A stretch of DNA of 64,000 nucleotides from Dolomedes plantarius (Eukaryota > Arthropoda > Arachnida > Araneae > Dolomedidae): the NCBI GenBank assembly GCA_907164885.2, contig OU015490.1:220031391-220095390 (forward strand), read 5' to 3'. A program made the translations under genes and the position numbers. Of the stretch, positions 25,948 through 38,149 are shown piece by piece. Position 1 is the first letter of the stretch, and each line of letters starts with the position of its first letter. The notes beneath the pieces were generated by a model. The model was not told the origin of the DNA, made no database searches, and was given only the letters and a program-made list of their open reading frames with translations.

Positions 25948-26752
25948 CAACTAGCGAGCTTCGCCCGTCTAGCCAGTCGGTTTAGGGACCCGCCCCCTTC
26001 AGCAATCATTATCAGCGAATGGTAATATTAATAAACAACAAATAAATTTATTTAAATTTTGTGGATATGGTTCCCACCGTCCTGCAAATAGTCGCAAGCA
26101 GAAGAAAAATTCTTTTTGAGATTTGGTATGATTAAGAACTTTTAATTATTGACCGATTTTAATTATTTTAGGCTTTTTGTGACCACCTGAGAGTGGGTAA
26201 GAAGAATTTTGAATTTGATCTTACTTTCTTTTAAATTTTTTGGACCTCTATTCTCTGTTAAGGCTAATTTTTGTGAGTGAATCACAAATCACAAAACTGT
26301 GCATAAAATATAGACTGATACTATTTAGTTAAGATATACTAAATTTTATGCTGTTAAAAGTACATCGTGAATGATAAATTTAAGAACAATATAAATTACA
26401 GTTTACTAAGCATTTTTAAGTGCAAACACGATATGTAATGTATCAAATTAACAAATTTCAGAAAGTAAAGAATCGCAAGTTAGCGAAACACATAGGGGTA
26501 ATTCCCGGAAATGTGAAAGCTTCCGTTTACTCTTGTCACCCTTCAAAATTGTTGATTTTTTATTAATTAAAAATTATTATAATTATTTTAAAGCTTCCAA
26601 ACTTATCTTAGAATTATCCCAAGGCTTCAAAACATAAGTATACGAAGTTTCAACTAGATTCGTCATGAAATGTAGATTTGTATACGATATATATATACAT
26701 ACATACATACATACAGACATAGAGACACTTTGCTTTATATATATAGATAGAT
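25948..26752. mobile_element. Dispersed repeat with GAGCTTCGCCCG head and TTTATATATATAGATAG tail
   Basis: Begins AACTAGCGAGCTTCGCCCG and ends CTTTGCTTTATATATATAG. Heads containing ACTAG...CTTCGC and TATATATATAGAT tails are widespread in arthropod repeats. The copy at 32.1 kb has a comparable head and tail but a different body. It includes a short (TACA)n run at 26697-26714. No coding potential; class uncertain (possibly the non-coding end of a LINE). Confidence 0.4.
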
Positions 26753-26759
26753 AAACATT

Positions 26760-28300
26760 ATTCTTCTTTTTGGTTCATTATCTGCGATAAAATTTACACC
26801 GAAACAAAAGTTTCTTATTAAATGCATCCAGAATTTTTGTATTTTTTAATTTGATAGATTTCGACACGTGCCTTTAAAATATGCTTTTGTTTAGAATTTT
26901 TATAAATATTCAGCTTAAGTATTATTAAGAAACACACTTGAGCTGAACATTGCAAAATGTTTCGGACTGTGGATTAACAAAATACAGAATCAAATAGTTG
27001 CCTAATATATAGTTGCCCCCTCTATCCACAAAAAGCGAAAGATGTGAATTATGTAACTAGTTATAACCTTATATAACATAATAATATTCTGCTGAAAAAA
27101 GAGGTTATAGATTTTGCGAAAATATATTTCCATTAATAACATGCATTATTTTGAAAAGTTTTTCCAGAAAAAAATAAATATAGAAATGAATATTTAGTTT
27201 TATAGCATCTTCAATAAAATTTCCCCTTACTGTAAAAGACATTGTATATGGAAAATGTAACTACTATTGATAAATTTAGCTGCTATTGAAACATCTCTAT
27301 ATTTAAAGAAAAGAAAATTTTTATTCTTGAGTGGTTTATGCTATGGACGAAATATTCATACAAAAATAAATTAAAAACCATATGAGTACAATCATTAAAT
27401 CCAAGTTTCCATTCTTGAAAGAGAAGACTGCATAAAATAAGATTCTATATTATAAAAGAATGTAAAATCGTAACATATTGTTATACAATGTCTGGAGTCT
27501 TAAATATCATCTGTATAGGTGTATACACTTAAATTCTCATAGAACAGAATTAAAAAAATATCTATAGTTTTACAATAAAATTTATATCATGTCTGTCTAA
27601 TTTTGCAATTTTAAAATTATTTAGATAATATAGAAAATATTAGGAGATGAGATTTTTAAAATTTCCTCACAAAGAGTATTCTATTTTGTAACATCAAATT
27701 AAAGAAAGGAAAATTAAACATTTTCGAAATAGAGTAATAAAGTATTCGATAAAACTAGCTGAAATGTATTTTATTCGTAACAGATTATTACATATTATTA
27801 ACATTTTTTGAAGCAGGTACATTTTAAAATATATAATCATATCTTCAGACAAATTTCTAACATTTGCCCGTTCTTCTAGGCTTTGTTAATAAAGGTTACA
27901 TATTCTCTGGAAGGAATTAAAGTTAAATGCTAATATTATGCAATAATGACATCAAATATCTCAAACATTTTGCTACTTATTTATATCTATCAACGAATAA
28001 TCAAAACTATCATACTGTGAAATCAGTTTATGAATGTTTGTCAAGAAGAAGAAAGTAAAGCATATGGGATGATGTTAGTTGGTAAGTTCATTTAAATCTT
28101 TCAGTGGCAAGAACCTCCGTTTGCACGGTGCAGAATTTTTACTGATTTTTTTAACCTATGAAATCTTAAAAAATATTCCTTTTAAAGGTTGCAAAATGTT
28201 TTTAGCTTTTTAAAATGATAACAGATGGCAGTACTAGCCATTTTTCTGCTCTTTTAACTGGAATACATGTAATCTAAATGAAAAAAAGACTAGATTTAGG
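26760..28300. other. AT-rich sequence without recognisable gene
   Basis: Nothing recognisable. Confidence 0.5.
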
Positions 28301-28319
28301 CGTTTGCACTGTGCAAACG
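28301..28319. repeat. 19-bp interrupted palindrome
   Basis: CGTTTGCAC T GTGCAAACG is a perfect palindrome around one base. A related word, CCGTTTGCACGGTGCA, lies 180 bp upstream near 28118, so this is probably the edge of a short repeat family. Confidence 0.6.
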
Positions 28320-28632
28320 GCGCCCCTCAAAGGATTAACTGTCATATCATCTTTTTCAATTTTAGAGATGTCTATGGAGCCCTGGGTTGCCCAAATTGGT
28401 CAGCAGATCTGTACTGTCCGTCCGGCGCCCAGGCCTATACTATTCATAAACAGAATAGGGGAAATAAACCCTCAGCAGAGTTTACAGGTATTGCTGCTCA
28501 GCGCTGGTCTTCAGTGTGTCAGGTCTTATATGCGAAAGCAGAGGTAGTCGTAATCATTTTGAATTTAGAGATGTATAACAGGCTTTCACTGAACAATAAA
28601 GTACAATGTTGATGAAATATTATACATCAAAT

Positions 28633-28756
28633 CAGTGATTATCAACCTTTTTATGTCTAAGTTCTCTTTTGGATGATCTTCAGACCTAGAGCCTCCTCCA
28701 TAATCCCCAAGCCTAAATACCGCTGCCATTAGTTTCGATTTTAGGCTTAGGAGCAG
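28633..28756. mobile_element. hAT-type terminus, truncated
   Basis: CAGTGATTATCAACCTTTTTA matches the generic hAT inverted-repeat pattern CAGTGGTTATCAACCTTTTT. No partner right end is seen before the next repeat begins. Confidence 0.4.
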
Positions 28757-28880
28757 TTCAAGTATTACGTAAGCATTCATTTACGTAAGCATTCATTACG
28801 TTAGGGGGATAGGGGATCATGCTACGTTTATTGTTTTTGATGAAGGGGAAGGGAAATCCGACAAATGCTTACGTAAGACA
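28757..28880. repeat. Repeat with TACGTAAGCATT words in both orientations
   Basis: ATTACGTAAGCATTC occurs twice on the left (28766 and 28785 regions) and in inverted form (AATGCTTACGTAA) near 28864, with G-rich AGGGGGATAGGGG between. This arrangement is typical of a TIR MITE, but I could not fix the ends. Confidence 0.35.
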
Positions 28881-28889
28881 GAAAACATG

Positions 28890-30520
28890 CACGCAAGAAA
28901 GTGCCATGCGATATGCACATCTCCCTTACCATCCGGTACAAAAATTTTGATGTGTTTCCAGTGATCGCAAGAGAACGTGCTGTGTTTTATACACATTCTT
29001 CAGTAGCGCCGTGTCTTGTTTAAGAGACGTGTTTTATTTTGAATTTTGTATGGCAGAAAATGTCTTAAATTGCCAGATCAAAATTATGTCAGAAACGTTT
29101 TGAAAGTTTGAAGAAAGAAACAGGATCACGTCCATTTCGTATGGCTTCATGCCGTGTCAATGAGCTGAAGTCTATTCATCAAGTTCAGATTGGAGATGAA
29201 GATATAGACAGTGGCTTGATGAAGAATAGGTAGATGGCGTGTGAGACTCCGGTCAGATTTAATACAACCTATTACAGATCTGATTATCGATGATTTTGAA
29301 GTGCGGGATACATGGACTTGAACAAAAGATTAAAAGTAAATGATAGATTTTTCCTCAGTATTGTATCTATACCTTTATATTTACTTACTTCTGTATTGCA
29401 CAATTCACTCTCAATGGATTAATATAATCTTTACAATGTTGATATAATTCTGACCATTTTCCTTTTTGTTTTTACTAGCGTTAAACGCTTGTAAAATACG
29501 TTCTATACATATTTTTGATAACTATTCCCACACTACCCAAACCCGCCCTGAATATTATTCAAGCTTAACGAGGGGGGGGGTCTCCCATGTTGAGAATAAT
29601 TGTATTCAATCATTTGATGAAAAAAAAAGCAAGAATTAAGTAGGATTATGCAACTTGAATAATACGATAAAAAACAATGGATCTTAAAACTATGTGTGTT
29701 ATCTACCTACAAAGGATGTTAACACATTTGGAATTTCTTATTCTTCTTATTATTAAACCGAGATTCTTTCAGTTCAGAGTTTTTCAAGTTCTCTATTCAT
29801 ATTAACGTTTAAACCATGTAAAAGTTTGCTGGTGTGTATAAAACTCATAATAAAATAAAATTTTAGGAACTCGCATGAATATATTTTGAGGATTTTTCAT
29901 TAAAATTAACTGCCAAACAAAAGGAAAATTTTGCTGCAAAAAATATATTGAACTTTAAAATTCAATTCAGCAAGAGATTATAAATTCCCCCCTTCTCTTT
30001 CAATAAATAAATTATTTTTTAATTTAAATGGATTGGAGTTCAAGAGTTTAAAAATTTTAATATAAATTCTTTTTTTTTAATTATTGTGATACTCAAACAT
30101 AATTTTTTTCTTTAATGAATACAATAGTGTGAAATATTTTTCCTTTGAACATAATATTATTTAATATATTCTTTCAATTAAATAGTGAATCACTTTTACT
30201 CTTTTCAGTTTTTTATTCTTAAAAATGACATTTTCAATTACAGAAAGAAATTTCAAGTTATTAAAGATTCAAATTAAAAAATTAAACTACCTTAATTTGA
30301 AAGTGAACTCTTGAATAAAGACGTACTTTTTATGAAGGTGAAAATAATTTCTCATTTAAATAAGTTTTCTTATTAAAAAAAAATCTACATTTTCATTTAG
30401 CTATATGAAATACATCTGGTGGTGATTTTTTTAAAATTAAGGATAGTATAATTTGAATTTCTTTGAAAGGTTTCAAAACTTTTGCAAATATAATAGCAGT
30501 ATTGCCTCAGCTATAGATAT
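28890..30520. other. AT-rich sequence without recognisable gene
   Basis: A 270-bp less AT-biased patch (29040-29310) has a frame containing FRMASCRVNELKSIHQVQ that I cannot identify. A 9-base G run lies at about 29572. Otherwise nothing. Confidence 0.45.
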
Positions 30521-30527
30521 TTTATAG

Positions 30528-31008
30528 CAGAGTTTCTAAATCTGGGGTCCACGACCTCAGGCGGGGGGGAGGGGGGGGGGTCACATTGACATATAAGGTT
30601 GAGAGGGCCACAAAAGTCAATAGTTTAAACTAGCCGCTTTTGCAGTTGGTTATCATTACTAATATTAAGTGAAGGCCTTATTTGAATAATGGTCCAACTC
30701 CACTTCAAAAAAAAATGGAGTTAGCCTCACTTTCTTGTTCATACAAGTCATTTCTATCTTATTTTTAAACTGGTTCACCTCCAGATAATTTCTGATGCCA
30801 ACAGAGGGCATTACAAATCAGATTTCAGCAGTAATTTCTCAGCACTCATCAGACATCAAGGCTCTATATCCCAAAATTAACAAGAATGGAGTTGGACCAC
30901 TATTCAAGTAAGGTCTTCAAGTTTTTGTCTATGGTGTCCACGAAGAGTCCATTTTACTTTTTCTTATGTTTAGAGATAGCTTGGAGCGTAAAAGGTTCAG
31001 AACAGCTG
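30528..31008. mobile_element. hAT-type non-autonomous element
   Basis: The left end CAGAGTTTCTAAATCTGGGG and right end AAAGGTTCAGAACAGCTG are hAT-type inverted repeats. The flanks TTTTATAG (30520-30527) and AGTTATAG (31009-31016) match at 6 of 8 positions, as expected for a worn 8-bp target duplication. Near the left end are two long G runs. No transposase; 481 bp long. It carries a nested foldback. Confidence 0.75.
30671..30919. mobile_element. Nested inverted-repeat element inside the hAT element
   Basis: Terminal arms of about 32 bp are inverted copies: CTTATTTGAATAATGGTCC on the left and GGACCACTATTCAAGTAAG on the right. The body is about 185 bp with no coding. It may be a separate MITE inserted into the hAT element. 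Confidence 0.65.
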
Positions 31009-31019
31009 AGTTATAGCAT

Positions 31020-32090
31020 CGAAGTCATGCCCGGCAGTCTATAAAATTATCCAATTTATTTTATTACAAGATATTAAACTGAAATGAAATAATTTATTGC
31101 TTGAAAAATATATTTAAGGAATTTTTTGCTAATTTTCCACACTTTTTTGATGCATTAAAGTATTTCTAGATTATTATTTCCTAATAATAATTCTTAAGTT
31201 TTGGATACACTTCTTCTTTCTGGGCTTTCACAGACACGCTAGACATTCATAATCAAGTGTTTTTTCATCAAGCTTATACGTCTCCAACTAACTATTTAAT
31301 GTCTTGCTTATCTTTTTAACTTAGTACACGCCAAATTTACGAGAAATGAAATTTCTTTTAATAAAAACATAGTCCCTGCAACTGCAATTTATCGTGCACT
31401 AAGTATATTATTACCAAAAATAGCATACAATTTATAACAATGCGTGACAGTATTAAAATTTTTGTTCCGTTAAAAATGTGCTAAGAATGAAAATTTCAAT
31501 ATCGACAACGAAAAAAAAAATTACAACACTAAAATTTAAAATACCCCCCAAAAAATATTTATTCTTCAAATAACATGCAAGAAATCTACTGCTGCAACTG
31601 CGATTCTGCTTATATATTTCTTCAAATTTCCCATTTTATTAAGTCATAAAAAATTAATGCGAAATATTTATTAAATAATTTTCTCCTACAGCATTCTCCA
31701 CTCGAATTTTATCAGAAAATAATCACGCAAATTCTTCGTTAAAAAGCTATTAAACCATGAAATAAAAAAAAAAAATGCATACACATTTTTTTTTCAGTTT
31801 AGAAATTACAAAATGTAATTAAAATTCGAAAAAAGGAGGGATTCAATCGTAATATCGAATTTGAAGATCTATAAGGGGGGAAAGTTTCATTTAAGATGAA
31901 CGGAAGACGATAACGTTTTTTAGATTATTAATTAACATGTTCAATAATGAAATACATTTTAACTGTATCTCATGACATTCTAATACTTAATAATGAAATA
32001 TTTCAATATATGATCAAATACTAAAAAGTATTATTTTCTTAAAACAAAAAGTTTTGGTGGAGTATTCTAGTCACTTTTCACTGCTTTATG
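31020..32090. other. AT-rich sequence without recognisable gene
   Basis: Nothing recognisable. Confidence 0.5.
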
Positions 32091-32095
32091 TTAAA

Positions 32096-32182
32096 ACTAG
32101 CTGAATACCCGTGCTTCGCTAGAGTTCATTCAAATGAAATGCAACGGTCAATATATGCGATTAATGCCCAGAAAAAAAATAA

Positions 32183-32228
<46 letters not shown>

Positions 32229-32241
32229 TTATGTCATTTCA

Positions 32242-32307
<66 letters not shown>

Positions 32308-32935
32308 TGAAAAAATCGTAACGGATATTTTTATAAGCAAAATAATGTAGAAGTAAATTTTCTAATTAAGTACAACGACCATTGTATGCAATTATATATC
32401 CATTAAACATACTAATTTTAATTAAATTCTTGAAAAATACTTCCATCTCAATCAGTCTAATTGTTAAATTTTATTTTTTACCGTTTTTTAATTTTTGTTT
32501 GTCAATTTATTTCATTGCTATGCACGTGACGATAAATTAATTTAAAGTATCACAAAAAAATAAACCACTTGATCAGCATTTGATAAATGAAATTCTAAAA
32601 AATAATCTTTAAAATTCACCAAAAATCCCGTAATAGAGGTAAAGATTAGAAAAAAATTGCATTTTAAAGAAATTTTTATTATTTTTCTCGTGATATAAAT
32701 TTTATAACTCTCAAATTATTATTTTAAATGCAAACTTTAAAGAATGTTATAAAAACATCTTAAAAATTTAATTTTAAAAATCTAAGATGAAATTTTTCAT
32801 AAATCTTTCTTAGTGCACCCCTACACTGTAAGAAGAATCGCCATGCAAAATTTCATTCCTTTAGGTCCATCTGTGTGGTCTGTGCGTTATCTGTCAGTCA
32901 GTCAGTTACGGAACTGTTTTATATATATAGATAAT
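32096..32935 (+). mobile_element. Dispersed repeat, copy 1 (CTGTGCGTTATCTGTCAGTC tail)
   Basis: The head reads ACTAGCTGAATACCCGTGCT and the tail carries GTCAGTCAGTCAG, GGAACTGTTTTATATATATA and GAT. About 450 bp at 32490-32935 align with 47225-47677, sharing GTGCACCCCTACACT, AAGAAGAATCGCC and AAATGCAAACTTTAA. Two TA arrays interrupt the 5' part. No coding seen. Tails of this form are common in arthropod retroelement-like repeats, but I cannot assign a class. Confidence 0.6.
32179..32311. repeat. Two (TA)n arrays, each at the centre of a quasi-palindrome
   Basis: The first array lies between AATAACTATA and TATAGTTATT. The second lies between TTCATAATTATA and TATAATTATGAA. Both flank pairs are exact inverted repeats. 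Confidence 0.9.
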
Positions 32936-32939
32936 AAAA

Positions 32940-35200
32940 TACCTTTTTTGAAGCTTTATTTGTCCAGATTATAGAAATCAGGCTTCTAAACTGAAATCTT
33001 AAATTTTATGCATGCGTCTATACTTTTTTTTAGTTTTGTAAGAATACTGTAGGTTTGAAATAAGAAATGTTTCTTTATTAACAAAAAATGTGTTAGTTTT
33101 TTACACGAATTACACATCTATACATTAATTAATTTTGAAATGCAAATTGCTAATAAATTATCGAGTGTAAATTTAATGAGAACTGAATTATGAAAGTGAA
33201 AAATGTGTGATATACAATCATTACAGTCCCAAACTTTGTGAAAGTTATGCCACTCAGACTTTCACAAAGAATTCTTTACAAGCAATTACAAGTGGGCAGG
33301 GAATTGAAGGGAAAAATAACACAGGTAGAAATTTTTTTAAGGGGATAGTGGATTTCCAAATTACCAGAAATCAAACGAAAATTGGAATTTTATTTTTGAT
33401 GTATTAAGAATTTTAAAATATGTAAATATTGGAATAAAATGCATTTAAAATGTGTAGTGAAAATTAAAAGGAAAAGTTTGTGGCTTTAGAAAAGTAAGTT
33501 TTAAACGTAAGTGAAAAAACATCTTTTAAATGTCTCTTTCTGAAAAGGAGTAATTTCCAGATTTGTAAGTCTTTGAAATGCTGCTTGCGTCATGATTTTT
33601 GACGAAATTTTATAAAATTTATAATAAAGACTCATGTAATACATCAAAAGAAAGTTATGCATCCATTTTAGGTTTCGACATCATTCAGATTATCAATTTT
33701 TAACTTAGTGTAGAAAAGTAGAAAAATTTCATGAAAGTTCAAGTACAAGCATAAAAATATTTCCTAAGAATTAACTATTCACCGTAAGCACAAAGTAATG
33801 CTTAACTCTGTTTCAAATGTATTTATAAGCAATATAAATGCAAAATGAAGGGGGTGGAAAGTTAAAAATTGGATCGCAAGTAGCATTTTATTTTTAAAAA
33901 TATTAATTTCAATTTTTTAAATATATTTTTAAAAATATTTATAAAATTTAATTAGGTGTTTAATATAGTTAGAATTTGATGAATATATTTTCAAAATTTC
34001 ATATCTATGAAGTAAAAATTTCAAAAATCGCTTTGTAATGTCCACCATCCCCTTAAACTGATAAAAATCAGCAATATACCTCCAATGCATTTGGGAACCA
34101 TCCAGTAGAAGTTAAAATATTTGTTGTTGGATTCTGCATATTATAACACTCACTGGTGTGGTCAGCTTCGTGAAGTAATTTTTTTTTTTAACTCAAGATA
34201 AGAAAACATACTTGATTACTTATTACATTTGCAAATATTACTATTTATAAATTTTTTAATGTATCCCGCTCATGTTCACAAACAACATACTGGTATCCCA
34301 GCGGAAACATCGAGAAATTTAGTAATATTAATTATTCCCCAGGAGAAAAATACAATTCTCCTCATAATTATTTGTTAAGGTTAGGCAATTTTCTGGCACG
34401 TTTAAGGATACAATTTATATTCGGAATTAAAGAACACAAATTGATAACATCTATAACAAGTGTAATGACCGATAATAGTTAAATGTTAAACAAAGCGGTT
34501 ATGGAAATAGGTTTCAATCTTTAGGAAATTACGCTAAATATAATTCTACAATTTCAAAGTATTATTTTTTTACATATATTCAAGGAGTCTTTACTTAATG
34601 GCGCTTTACTACCTCAAGTCTTCACAAAAGATTTCGTCTATACCCCTCATAATTTTCCCTTGGATATGTGAGGAGACAGTAACTTAAAATTATTGGAAAT
34701 TCTAATGTAAACAGTTTAAGCAAAAGAAAGATTACATGTAGAAACATGTTGAAGCTTGACTCGAAATATTTTAGGAACTCTTTGTTAGCGATGCGCTCAA
34801 AATCCGAATCACATGATCGACAAAATATATTTTAAATATTATTTAGAAATTGGAATTCAGATTCAATTTGATGATGTTAGCACCAAATAAATTAATGTTT
34901 TTATTGTACATTCATTTATTTTATTAATGTAATCTTAATATATGTAATGATCTGTACGTGCTTTTCTTTAGTTTTAAATTCAATCTTATTACTGAATATA
35001 TGTTTTTAGTTGTTTATGACTTCATATTTTCTCTCACTAATACATCCATCCATGTTCAAAGGACATTGACGGAAATTCTTGGAGCGGAGCTTACATTCCT
35101 GTAAACGACCATCAAACTTTAAATTTTGAAGAGACAAAACAAATAGGATTTTCAATTTTGAACGTCTAACCCATTGCGATTAATTTGTTTTTAACTAACT
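32940..35200. other. AT-rich sequence; one short SINE scrap
   Basis: GTGTGGTCAGCTTCGTGAAG at about 34157 resembles the A-box part of the SINE at 41.2 kb. Otherwise I see no gene or element end. Confidence 0.4.
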
Positions 35201-35224
35201 GGGACCAGTCTACACAAAACAACT

Positions 35225-35626
35225 ATATTTTCTTTGTCGACTCCATGTTGGAGATCTAAGTAAATGGGCATCTAAGAATACCAATAGTAAAATAATACTC
35301 AGAGAAATCTCTTTTTTCATCGATAGACTGTGTAGGGAGTCTTCTGTTGCTTTCCTGTCCATCCCATCGCTCGTAGGAATTTCTTGTAATGAGGTTGCAT
35401 ACTCATCAGCAAAGGCTGCAGCAATCCAAAATAATACCTTTGACGTAAACTATTTCACGTCAATCCGACGCAAATATCTTAAAGACAAAAGAATGATTCC
35501 TTTGTTTACCTATGACTGGTATATACCTTGTAGTCCCCGGTTCTGTAATGGTCCTGTAATTGTAAATATACTAGAATTTGAGAAGACAGACTCATGTGAC
35601 TCCTCCTTTTTTATTTTACAAGATTA
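35225..35626 (+). pseudogene. Non-LTR retrotransposon RNase H domain remnant
   Basis: Frames read FFVDSM (the DS motif of the third RNase H block), then after a frameshift SKWASKNTNSKIILREISFF, then VAFLSIPSLVGISCNEVAYS followed by SAKAAA, the block equivalent to V.GI.GNE.AD..AKAA. Order and spacing match the RNase H domain of Jockey/I-like elements. The Asp normally after NE(x)A is Tyr here, so the active site is lost. It is the upstream part of the same element copy as 35931-36341, with an extra ~380 bp between them. Confidence 0.7.
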
Positions 35627-35930
35627 AAAATAAAAACAAAAATTACATTCTAATTACTCGTTAAAAAAAATTAAAACATAATAAAACTTATGCGAAGTGT
35701 CTACACATACAGCCAAGAAAACTGCCGGCACGAGCACGTCGTGCAAAAAACGGGGAAGTAGGTAAGCTGCTGTGGACTGCAGCTGCTAGCTTATATTACA
35801 GTTGAGTACGCGACGTCGGATTTGTCAAGTGACGTCATCACGAATTTGAAGACTTGAATTCGAATAAGCGGCGTTACTAATTTGAATAAATAGCAAACCC
35901 TCAGCGCCACAACCTTATGAACCAGGGATT
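35627..35930. other. Probable insertion within the retrotransposon remnant
   Basis: In related elements the RNase H domain and the downstream cysteine motif are separated by about 50-60 residues, but here the gap is about 430 bp. This block holds AAAACTGCCGGCACGAGCAC and a GC-rich patch with the palindromic word GCAGCTGC. It has no recognisable ends. Confidence 0.35.
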
Positions 35931-36130
35931 CTTATACACTCGAATTTCTCCCGTCGCGTTCCTAGTTACATTTCTGTCCTAAGGACTGGACATACAAGAG
36001 CTATGATTTTTGAGGGGGGCAGAAAGGTTTTCCCTTGGTTCTCCATCTGTAAGAGGGAAGAGGCAACTCCAGATCACCTCCTTCCTTGCTTGGAAACATC
36101 TGAGACTTAATGTTTTTCTACGAGTTCGCT
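35931..36130 (+). pseudogene. Non-LTR retrotransposon C-terminal cysteine motif
   Basis: One frame reads VPSYISVLRTGHTRAMIFEG, then GRKVFPWFSICKREEATPDH and LLPCLE. This is the typical end of Jockey/I-like ORF2: ...RSGH...F..G.K.FP.C..C...A.P.H.L.CL. One Cys is Ser (FSIC). A stop follows CLETSET. The final ORF2 residues, VVDLVNVYDL-like, overlap the start of the minisatellite. Confidence 0.65.
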
Positions 36131-36137
36131 ATCCGTT

Positions 36138-36341
36138 GTGGACTTAGTTAATGTTATGATCTTCATTTTATATTCTTGTGGACTTCGTAAATGCTTATGA
36201 TCTTCATTTTATATTCTTGTGGACTTCGTAAATGCTTATGATCTTCATTTTATATTCTTGTGGACTTCGTAAATGCTTATGATCTTCATTTTATATTCTT
36301 GTGGACTTGGTAAATGTTTATGATCTTCAAGTTATTTTGCA
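36138..36341 (+). repeat. 41-bp minisatellite, four units plus a degenerate fifth
   Basis: Units start with GTGGACTTCGTAAATGCTTA at 36178, 36219 and 36260, a 40-bp variant at 36138 and a diverged one at 36301. In the retrotransposon frame the first half of a unit reads VDFVNAYDL, equivalent to the VLDFLRxxxL end of the ORF2 protein, so the array is an expansion of the element's own coding tail. Confidence 0.9.
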
Positions 36342-36344
36342 ATT

Positions 36345-37055
36345 ACACTTTAGGAAAACAATAAAAACAAAACTATATCCTTGGAAAATAATCGACAACA
36401 CAGTTTTAAAAACTCAAAATTGCAATTCACATATGAAAATGCTTAAGATTATTGTAATATCCATCCTTGTTCATCTCCACATATTTTTTCTTCTTCATTC
36501 TCTATGTATCTTTTGTAATAATAAGAATTTTAAGTTTCTTATGGTTTAAAACTACCTTTTATTTCAGATATTCATATATTTCGAAAAGATAAATTGAATA
36601 TACTATTTAATTCCGTATACTCTTCCTTCACAAATACATTATTTTGTATTGCATTTATTCTGGCACTACTTATCATATGCAGTGATATATTTTACATCTC
36701 AAAGGATTGCGTATTATGAAAGAAAACGTAAACTAGTAATTTATTGAGAGTTTTGAAGAGGATCTGGAGACGATTTAAAAGAACATTTATTGGTTTTACT
36801 TCAAAAGGGAAAATAAATAACTCTAGAAATCGCAAAGTAGCCCTTTTCTTTTGTCTAGTAATGATTAATTCTATCCATACTTTCTTTAAATAGGATGCAT
36901 TCACTTTAAATTAGTTATAAGACACAGTAATTTAAAAGAATAAAAGAAATAATTTTGTGATTGCAAATCCAAACAAATAACATATTTCTTATATAACGCT
37001 TAAAGACCTTTAGTATTTAGAGTCGTTCATTGTAGGTGTATTTGATAAACGGAAT
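36345..37055. other. AT-rich sequence without recognisable gene
   Basis: Nothing recognisable. Confidence 0.45.
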
Positions 37056-37265
37056 ACATAATTATTCAGGGTAATATTAAATGGAATAATTACGAATAAT
37101 AATAATAGTTTTACAAAATAATTAAGAATAATTTTACAGAATAATTAGGAATAATTTAATAATTTAATAATCAACAATAATTTTGCAGAATAATTAATTC
37201 TGTACCCTGAACAAAGAATTATTCAGGGTAACGATATTAAAGGGAATACATAATTATTCTGTAGT
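37056..37265. repeat. Degenerate AATAATT-rich tandem block
   Basis: AATTATTCAGGGTAA followed by ATTAAA.GGAATA occurs at about 37059 and again at 37208. Between them is a run of AATAATTTTACAGAATAATTA-like units of about 20-25 bp. Confidence 0.65.
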
Positions 37266-37728
37266 AATAATTTTTAGAAGGAAAAAAATTAAAATTTCGC
37301 AAGAAATAGCAACTGAATTCAGATTTTTACACTGGGTGTTGACGAACACATAATTTTAAACACTTATAATTTTTGGTAAATTCTACAGTTTTCTTAGCAT
37401 AAAGAATATTGAATATTAAATATTGAAAAAGAATGCTAATATCCTTTTAGAACGATTTTTGAGGGAATAGAGTAAAAATCAGAAATACAGTTGTTTTTAA
37501 AGTTTTACGAGAAAGGGATACCGATGATTAGGAAACCAGAGAGTTGCAATCAAAGACACATGGAATGATTTCGCATAAATTATAAAACATTATTGCCAAC
37601 TTTTTTGCCTTTTAATTGCAATTTCTCTTGAATGCTAATGTTAAAATATTTAAGGAATAATTCTATAGTCTATATATAGTCGTATTACTGTGCTTTGATG
37701 GATACCATCAGAGCAAGATATTAACTTA

Positions 37729-38148
37729 AGGCTGCTGTGTACTAACCCTATTGGATTCGCTCACCTCAATGTTAACCTATGGATATAATTTGACCAAGGA
37801 TTGCTGATTTGGATTTAAATATTTTTAAAATTTATACTCCCTAATATTGAAAGAAATTTTACACCTTGGGGGATTTTCTGTTTGTAAAAAAAATGCAAAT
37901 AATTTTTTAAATTTTAAATTCTTCATGGAAAAAACGTGGTATAGCGCGTTTTAAACGCTCATGAATTCCTTTGGTTGATGAAATTTATAAAATGAATACT
38001 GTTGCATAGAGCAGAAAAGTTCAGACTGTCTGAAAATACAACTTTCATTGGATTATCAGCATTTATGCAGCTTTAAATAGTAGACAAATTTTATCTATAG
38101 GTTAACATTGAAGTTGACGAATACAATAGAATTAGTACACAGCACCCT
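37729..38148. mobile_element. TIR-type MITE, 420 bp
   Basis: Terminal inverted repeats of about 65 bp: GCTGCTGTGTACTAACCCTA on the left and AGAATTAGTACACAGCACC on the right, continuing through CAATGTTAACCTAT / ATAGGTTAACATTG. The interior is AT-rich and non-coding. Flanks do not give a clean target duplication (TTA versus GAA), so no superfamily is assigned. Confidence 0.75.
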
Positions 38149-38149
38149 G

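Noticed and set aside
36138..36341. CRISPR-like regular repeats
   Set aside because: Units are contiguous without spacers and derive from a retrotransposon tail in a eukaryotic context.
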